Assembly (NCBI GenBank): GCA_001683735.1
Contig: LUGG01000019.1
Location: 62,001-126,000, forward strand
Direction: 5' to 3'
Length of the DNA stretch: 64,000 bases
Source of the DNA: Grifola frondosa
Taxonomy: Eukaryota; Basidiomycota; Agaricomycetes; Polyporales; Grifolaceae
The notes below the pieces were generated by a model. It was not told the DNA's origin and made no database searches. It saw only the letters and a program-made list of their open reading frames with translations. The translations under genes were made by a program, and so were the position numbers. Position 1 is the first letter of the stretch, and each line of letters starts with the position of its first letter. Below, piece after piece: positions 57,770 through 64,000 of the stretch.

Positions 57770-59692
57770 ATGATCCGGGCGACGCGTTACGCGCTTTGTG
57801 CCCCCCGAATTCTGTCCAGATGTCGTGGACATGCGACTGCTACACCCCAGCTTCCCGCCGGGTCGCATGGACACCTTCCGGCGTCGCTGTCGCCCATCAC
57901 ACCGAAGCTGCATTTCTTCAACTCTGTCATGGAGGAAGGAAAACATATCCCTACGTACAGGGTTATCGACGGTGTTGGAAACCCATTGAAGGTGCTGAAA
58001 TACCAGATGTATGTTTGTCCCCGCTGTTTCGAAGGTCTGAATCTCAACTTCTATGCGTAGATTGATGAGGCGATGGCGAGAAAGATGTATGGTTGTCTTC
58101 ACGCTCAGTTATTCACTGTTCTCACCTTGTGCTAGGTATGAAAATATGGTACAATTACCCATAATTGATAATCTCCTGAACAATGTGCAACGGCAAGGAA
58201 AGATCGTCTTCTATGTACGTTTATAAATTCCTCGTATATTAACGTTGTGACATTTAATCGATTTCACAGATGACATCTGTGGGTGCTGTTAATTTTATTT
58301 TAATGAAAGGGTGACCGACGAGATCCTAGCATGGTGAAGAAGCAGCGATAATCGGTTCCGCTGCTGCACTCGCTCCCGACGACGAGTAAGTGATATCACC
58401 ACATTTTCCCCCTACAACTGAACGAACGCAGGCACAAGAGTACTGGGTGAGTGGCATAAGAACCATATCTGAAGCGTAATCAAGAACATCTCCAGGACAA
58501 TATCGGGAGATGGGCGTACTATTATTACCGCGGCTTTAGCTACGATTCGGTCATGGCCCAATGTTTCGGAAATCACGAAGATACGTCAGGCAAAGGCAAA
58601 CAAATGCCTGTGGTCTGTCATTCTCTTTTACGACCGTCACCAATTCTCACCAATTTGCGGGACGGCGAATCTAGCACTTTGGTTCTAAGGAATTCCATTA
58701 TCATACAATTTCGTCTCCTCTATCTACGCAGATCCCACAAGCAGCCGGTGTTGGGTATGCGTTAAAGCGAGACCCCTCCAGGCGAGGCCGCAACTGTGCA
58801 GCAGTGTTCTTTGGCGACGGCGCAGCCTCCGAGGGTGATTTCCATGCAGGCATGTTGCTAGGTACGTGCTTCTCTGTTGGTAGCGTGATTGGCACCTGAC
58901 AAAAGATGTTATGATATTACAGCGTCCACTGTGCCATCGCCCACGCTATTTATTGCACGTAACAACGGGTTTGCGATATCTACGCCTGCGTCTGAGCAAT
59001 TTTTGGCGACGGGATTGCGGCGCGAGGCCCAGGATACGGCGTGTATACCATCAGGGTGGATGGGAACGACGTCCTCGCAGTTTACAACGCCGTCAAAGAA
59101 GCACGTAGACGCTGTATCGAGGATGGCCGGGCGGTGCTAGTCGAGGGATGACATATCGGTGCGTCGACCAGAAGGCTTTGTTTATTTATATCACCGAAAG
59201 CTGACGAGGTGGAATATTTATGTCGGTGGATATTTTTAGGGTGGGCCATCACTCGACATCAGATGATTCATTTGCATACCGTCCGCGCCAGGAAGTTGAA
59301 GACAGGAAGCGGTTAGATAACCCCATCGCCCGTTTCCGGCTATTCCTTGAGTCACGGGGATGGTGGTCCGCGGACGAGGAGGAGGCGCTGAAGACGCGGC
59401 TGAAAGACGCAGTAATGCGCTCGTTCAGGCGTGCAGAGACGCTGAAGAAGCCCGAATTGCATGAAATGTTCACTGAGGTTTATGGCGGCGAGGAGCCGTG
59501 GAATATTGTGAGTATAGTCATCGTGCATCATGCGTTTGCGTACCATTCCCGGCCGCTGACCGGATGCGTTTGCAGAAGGAGCAAAGGGAGGAGCTGAAGG
59601 GACTGTTGAAGAAGTACGGACAGGCGTGGGAGCCGTGGAGAAATGAGCTGAAGAAGTACAAGGGAGAGGGAAAGGAGTTGTTGGAAGATTAA
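57770..59692 (+). CDS. BCKDHA: Branched-chain alpha-ketoacid dehydrogenase E1 alpha subunit
   Basis: Thiamine-diphosphate-dependent mitochondrial decarboxylase subunit for Val, Leu and Ile breakdown. The start at 57770 gives an arginine-rich presequence ([17 protein letters not shown]). Then come [35 protein letters not shown] and [40 protein letters not shown] and [15 protein letters not shown] follow (the ThDP motif GDG..N is completed by [11 protein letters not shown]), then the phosphorylation-loop region [18 protein letters not shown] and a C-terminal [20 protein letters not shown]. Eleven exons, including a 9-nt exon (58270-58278) and an 8-nt exon (58439-58446). One-base breaks: CCC 57982-57984, T5 59000-59004, GGG 59145-59147 (each one base short) and TTATTA at 58522-58527 (one extra or two short). 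The conserved active-site residues argue for a functional gene. Confidence 0.93.
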
Positions 59693-60143
59693 GTTGTGTG
59701 ACCAATAATAATTCTCGTTATCATGGCGTGGACGATGTATTTCCTGTATTATTGATGTAGTGTATATATACCTGTCAGACTTTAGTTACCTATTTGAGCC
59801 CGCGACGCGTGTATACGCGTACATATATCTAAACAACGCGTCCCCCGATCGATCATGTGATGTAACGCCGATCAATTGGACAACAAAATTCGTACTCTGC
59901 AGATTTACACGACAAATGTAGTAAATACTAACCAGCGTGAGGGAGAGTCGATATGTAGTGCCGGCGGTGGCATGGCAGAATCCCACTGTTACTTCATTAC
60001 CTTTAATCATTGGTCATTGTCAAAGAACACGGCGGCCAAAATTGCCATAGAAACGACGGGAATGAAGCTCCCATGTTGGTCAAGGTCGGTCACCACGCAG
60101 CTATTCACCGAGTGCGCAACGTCGAACATGCTAGAAATGAAAG
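59693..60143. other. Intergenic region
   Basis: Convergent 3' flanks. No gene or repeat recognised. Confidence 0.5.
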
Positions 60144-60459
60144 TCAGAGGTAGGGTGGGACGGCCAAATTGTAGTGCGACTGCGCCGACACATCTCTCAG
60201 GATGTCGAGATCACCAGGTACTGTGAGGAAGGAGAGAATGCGAGCAACGGAGGGGAGCGCTGCGCCAATTTACGGAGTTACGGGCGATTATCAATGGTTT
60301 CTGTCGCCTAGAGATCGGTGGAATGATCATATCAGAGGCCGGACGTATCTTGTTCTCTGCCAGCATCTGTTCTGTGTTCACCGCCTCCTGGATGTCCCAG
60401 TAAATTTTCTCCCTGCGCGCCAGCAAGTCCGCGACCGCTCCTTTTCGCGGCACTGCCAT
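60144..60459 (-). CDS. Small conserved-looking protein of unknown function
   Basis: Two exons, about 85 residues. The start at 60459 gives MAVPRKGAVADLLARREKIY, then WDIQEAVNTEQMLAENKIR, an amphipathic helix pair. After an intron (GTAACT...CTCACAG) the protein ends PGDLDILRDVSAQSHYNLAV and a Tyr-Leu stop at 60144. Its composition is gene-like and the splice keeps the frame. No family is recognised. The start codon overlaps that of the divergent membrane-protein gene in the tetramer CATG, so one of the two starts may be wrong. Confidence 0.5.
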
Positions 60460-62268
60460 GTTTTCCTTTTCGTTCGCCCTAGTCGGCTTTATCGCTTTTG
60501 CATGGGGTCCGCAGGCCGTATACTCGCATTTTCAGTTCATATCCTTCTCCCCGGTCGTTCAGTGCGGCTCCTTCTTTATCAATTTTCATGGAGGCAAGGC
60601 CCCTTCAGCTCTCCCTTTAACGTTGACCGTCGTTCCGTTTAACGCTACCCCATTTCTATCCCACTTCCCGACGATGCGTGGAATGCTACTACCGCCACCG
60701 GTGCTGCGCTCACTTTTCTTCCCTTTCCAGCAAACACCCAGTTCGTCGCCTCTCTCGATGATGCCAATGGTATAGGTACCGCTCTCGTCTCAGATGTCAT
60801 CCTGATAGGTCCATCCAACAACACCTCTTGTCTTCCAACCGACCCGGCCCCATTCTCGAATCATTTCACAATCGACGACCCCACGGGTCTCTCTCAATGC
60901 CTTCCATTTGACGTCCACTTCAATACAACAGTCACATATGCTGCGCCCTCCATCCGTGGTTTCAAACCGCTTGGCCCGTCTTTTCCCATTAACATGACCT
61001 CGTCTGATGATGCCAACGGTACCGCGACGTACACAATGGACGTGCTGCGGGATTCGCAGGTGGTGCTTTTGTTCACAGATGATACTGGCCATAAAGAATC
61101 CACATCTTTACTCGCAGTTACCGGCAACTCTGCTAGCAGCAGCCACTGCATCCCCTCTTTCGCGCCACTGGCAACTCTGGACGCTGCGACAAAAAAGTCG
61201 AGCGCCCCTTCTAGGTGAGTCTACCAAAACGCCGTGATTATCTTTGGCTTAGTTGCATCATGTGTAGAGTTGCCATAATTGTCATCGCGGTGGTCGGGTC
61301 CATCTGGGTGCTGTTACGCTCGTGATGGTTGTCTGGTGCTGTCGGCGAAGGGCGAAGAGTCGCTTCGCGCAGTTCGACAAGGGATTCGCGGAAGTCCGGC
61401 CGGTACGCGACATGGAGAAGCAGGCCGGTTCGGGTTCGCAGGCATTGGCTTCCCATGAGGTTGCACGGCCTTCTCGACTTCGGGCTACGGTCACCTCGGA
61501 CACCTCCTTCTACGACAGTGCATGCTACGTGCGGGACCCGCTATATATTAGTTCGGCGCTCTACTCCCCGACGACGCCAAACAATCCTTTCGATGGTTCT
61601 CTGGCAACCGCCACAACGGACCGAGATAACGACAGCGATAACGGACTCAACAGCGCACCTTTAGATGGCGCTCTGATGTCGCTCCCCCTTCGACACCTTC
61701 GTCCCAATTTGACCCGAACGAACCTGCATCTGGCACGGGGCCCGCTCTCACGCCACAAGGCTCTCGCCCGCCGCGCCCCGCACGTTCACAATCCGTCTCC
61801 ACAGTAGAAATTGAGCACATCCTCGAGATGGCGACGATCTACTCTGCCGGAGAGCTCGTTGAGCTTCCGCCTCCAGCGGTGACTGCGTCCGCCACGATCC
61901 GCTCGAGCGCGTATTTGGCTGGCCACGAGTCACGACGTACGTCTATTCTCCCCGCCGTGTACTCTCCCGATGCATGGACGCCGTCGCACATTCGCTCGCG
62001 GACGAGGTCATCGATGTCTATGCATTCCTCGGCCGAGCAGAGCGACAACGTACCGCGAGCCCCCACTTGCCCCCTTCCCTCTTCTCCTTTGCCTTCACCG
62101 ATGCCGGCAACCTTCGACCACCTCAGAGTCTTGCCTGTCGACGTCGGCTTAGGCACGCGCGTGTCGGAATTTAGTATGAATGGATTCAGCGAGGAAACGA
62201 TCGAGGCGTTCCGTATCTTCCCCCAGCCGGGGCAGCAGCCAAATCAGAGACTTTCGGACAGTGAATAG
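60458..62268 (+). CDS. Secreted-domain single-pass membrane protein, basidiomycete type
   Basis: N-terminal signal sequence MFSFSFALVGFIAFAWGPQA, then an ectodomain in two similar halves. Half 1 has FSPVVQCGSFFINFHGGKAP, FLPFPANTQFVASLDDANGI and SNNTSCLP; half 2 has LSQCLPFDVHF, YTMDVLRDSQVVLLFTDDTG and SSSHCIPS. The Q-C-G start and paired Cys recur in agaricomycete surface proteins of unknown role (from memory). A transmembrane helix (VAIIVIAVVGSIWVLL) lies near 61270-61320 and is followed by basic residues. The cytosolic tail is Ser/Pro-rich (FDPNEPASGTGPALTPQGSR, VSTVEIEHILEMATIYS) and ends PGQQPNQRLSDSE. The frame changes at about 60680, 61210-61330 and 61650 reflect introns or one-base breaks I could not resolve. 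A cell-surface sensor or adhesion role is plausible only. Confidence 0.72.
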
Positions 62269-62950
62269 TCTCACAAAGTGTAGTTGATATCTTTCGTCTT
62301 TGTCTGCGAAGCGGTGAAATTGATGTTCTTTGCAGTTGTGCGGACATACCAGTACCAATGTGCGCGTTGTATTGCTTACTTGTCTCGTGTGCTTCGTTAT
62401 GCGCGGTCGTAGCGCTTCTTCGCTCGTTCGAGAACGATGCGTTTTCGTTTCATCAAGAATCCAATTTGTTGTTGCGCGCTTTTCTCCTTTGATGTCGGTA
62501 TCTACCTTTTTTCAGCTGGGTTATTGATTGTAGTGTATCCGTAGCTGTATGTATCATGTAGGATTACTGCCTGGGCGCAGAAATGTGCGGCTCCTGGCAT
62601 TCCTTGCACGAAGTACGCTCAATAGAAGAATATTTACAGCCCGCGATCGATAGCCTTAAATATTTCGCTGAGTTTATGGCTCTTCAGTCACTTATGAAAA
62701 GGAAGTTGAAAGAACGAACTGGTGTGTTTTGCTCCGACTGGTGATCGCATCATCAAGAACGTGTTTTTTACATCCAGTCAGACTGTACGGCGTTCTCATC
62801 ATCGAAGGGATAGCGCAGGGCCAATACTAGTCATCAACTGATGAGCAAAATCAGGTATCAGTAACTGTAACTGTCAGACGGACGACCAAACGTCGTCGGA
62901 GGTTCAAGATATTGTTAGAGCATACCACACGATGCCCGCCGTCACCACCG
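62269..62950. other. Intergenic region
   Basis: Convergent 3' flanks of the membrane-protein gene and the next minus gene. Nothing recognised. Confidence 0.5.
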
Positions 62951-63288
62951 TTACTCATCTGCATCTTTGGGCAGCTTTGCAGCCTCCTGCATAGCCTTTC
63001 TCCGGCCGCCCAACATGAGCTCCACATAATCCGCCCCACCGAGAACCGGTCCCTCGCCTTCCTTCCTATGTTTTGCGACCTTGGCCTTCAACCCGGCGTG
63101 TCTCTTCTGCTCCTTCGGAGTGGGAGCAGCGGTGGGAGCTTTTGCTGCAGGACGCGCGACTGGCGCAGACGCAGCAGTGCTGCTGGTCTTCTTTTGCTGC
63201 GGCGGGAAATATGGTGAGAATCAGACCGTATAGCGAGGCTTTACAATAAACATACCGGTCGCTTGTGAACTTTCGCACTGCGTCCCAT
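62951..63288 (-). CDS. Small basic Ala/Lys-rich protein of unknown function
   Basis: Two exons, about 90 residues. Exon 1 (from 63288) encodes MGRSAKVHKRP and ends at a GTATGT donor near 63255. Exon 2 begins after GCCGCAG with QKKTSSTAASAPVARPAAKA, then PTPKEQKRHAGLKAKVAKHR, GPVLGGADYVELMLGGRRKA and ends KLPKDADE. The basic N-terminus MGRSAKVHKR resembles small nucleolar or ribosome-associated proteins; no family is assigned. The frame is continuous across the splice. Confidence 0.65.
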
Positions 63289-63489
63289 GATTGTGAGTTC
63301 ACAGAATGGTCATGAAGAGGTAAGGACGCAAACGTGAATTAGCGCCCAGCTTGTTAGTCCAGGAATGGACAGAACCCACGTGTAATGGCGAAGTTGCCCT
63401 AGCGCGCGCCTCCATCGTTTGGCTTGCGAGTTGCTTATCCATGTCTTCAGCACCAACTGCAGCACCGACACCAGCAGATTGATCCAACC

Positions 63490-64000
63490 ATGATATCGAA
63501 GTTGCCACAGGAGATTCTCATATACGTGTTGTCATATCTTTCCTTTGTCGACATCCTCACTTGTCGTCGTGTTAATCACTTCTTCAACAACGTTATTCTA
63601 CACAGCGCCTTCCTAGAATATCTCATCGAACTGCAATCTTCTGGATATGAGGATAATCCCTCATCCAAACTTACTGTTTCTGAGAAAGTTTCGCTCCTGC
63701 GAGCAACGGAGGCGGCCTGGAAGCTCTTAATATTCGGTCGCGCCACTTCTATCCGCTTCACAAGCTTTAAGCCTTCAAGCCTTTATGATTTCACTGGGGG
63801 AGTGCTTATGCTTGGAGAAGCCCCAGAAAATCCCATGTCCCACTGGACTCAGGCGCTACGCTGGATACAGCTATCATCGATTTACCAACGCAACCATGAC
63901 GACATAGATTGGAACAGGATCGACGTGCATGCAGAAATAATAGATTTCGGTCTTGCAGTACAAGAGCATGACCTGGCCGCAATTGCTACCTATAAGTAAG
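63490..64000 (+). CDS. F-box protein, cut by the right edge
   Basis: The start at 63490 gives MISKLPQEILIYVLSYLSFV followed by DILTCRRVNHFFNNVILHSA, a well-formed F-box. Next come SAFLEYLIELQSSGYEDNPS, EKVSLLRATEAAWKLLIFG and SLYDFTGGVLMLGEAPENP, typical of agaricomycete F-box proteins with a beta-propeller-like C-terminus. The frame is open to 63996; the terminal AAGTAAG is better read as an intron donor than as a stop. No other part of the gene is in the window. Confidence 0.85.

Noticed and set aside
11085..59692. Nuclear insertional RNA editing as the explanation for the frame breaks
   Set aside because: Not excluded, but homopolymer undercalling in the assembly is far simpler and no nuclear precedent in fungi is known to me.

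Overview
The window is nuclear DNA from an agaricomycete (mushroom-forming basidiomycete), most likely a wood-decay species. The evidence is dense GT-AG introns of about 50-60 nt, a CYP63-like cytochrome P450, FunK1-type fungal protein kinases, F-box and BTB genes in accessory stretches, DUF2235 proteins, and a mixture of housekeeping and rapidly duplicating genes. No bacterial, viral, tRNA or rRNA gene was recognised.

Layout. 1-7 kb: two tandem minus-strand DUF2235 (Tle1-like alpha/beta hydrolase) genes with long helical-repeat C-termini; the first runs off the left edge. 7-9 kb: no gene seen. 9-18.7 kb: a small secreted protein, a ZIP metal transporter, a glycerol-dehydrogenase-like enzyme, a MATE transporter and a secreted agmatinase-like ureohydrolase. 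19-26 kb: accessory region with a decayed copy of a gene whose better copy lies at 43 kb, a frame-broken alpha/beta hydrolase plus a decayed fragment of the same family, and a two-BTB-domain gene. 26.6-29.2 kb: P450. 29.7-35.7 kb: FunK1 kinase locus with two divergent genes and one orphan first exon; one kinase has lost the catalytic aspartate. 37-39 kb: F-box gene. 39-46 kb: SDR, FAD-dependent dehydrogenase, unknown gene and phytanoyl-CoA-dioxygenase-like enzyme. 46.7-48.6 kb: small unknown gene divergent from a mitochondrial K+/H+-exchange (Mit_KHE1) gene. 50-52 kb: second F-box gene. 54-56 kb: unknown gene with a roughly 490-bp tandem duplication covering an intron-exon unit. 56-60 kb: divergent housekeeping pair, mRNA 5'-triphosphatase (CET1) and branched-chain alpha-ketoacid dehydrogenase E1 alpha. 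60-64 kb: two small conserved-looking genes, a single-pass membrane protein and an F-box gene cut by the right edge.

The most consequential observation concerns sequence quality. By manual reading, more than twenty otherwise well-conserved coding regions, including the probably essential CET1 and BCKDHA genes, are broken by one-base indels. Most sit in short homopolymers (usually C or G) and most are cured by adding one base of the same run. This looks like homopolymer undercalling in the assembly, so 'pseudogene' calls here should be made with care. True decay is better supported for the fragments at 19-20.4 kb, 23.9-24.1 kb and 29.7 kb. Other notable points are two microexons (9 and 8 nt) in the BCKDHA gene, a GC-AG intron in the agmatinase-like gene, and the kinase with HSN in place of HRD.
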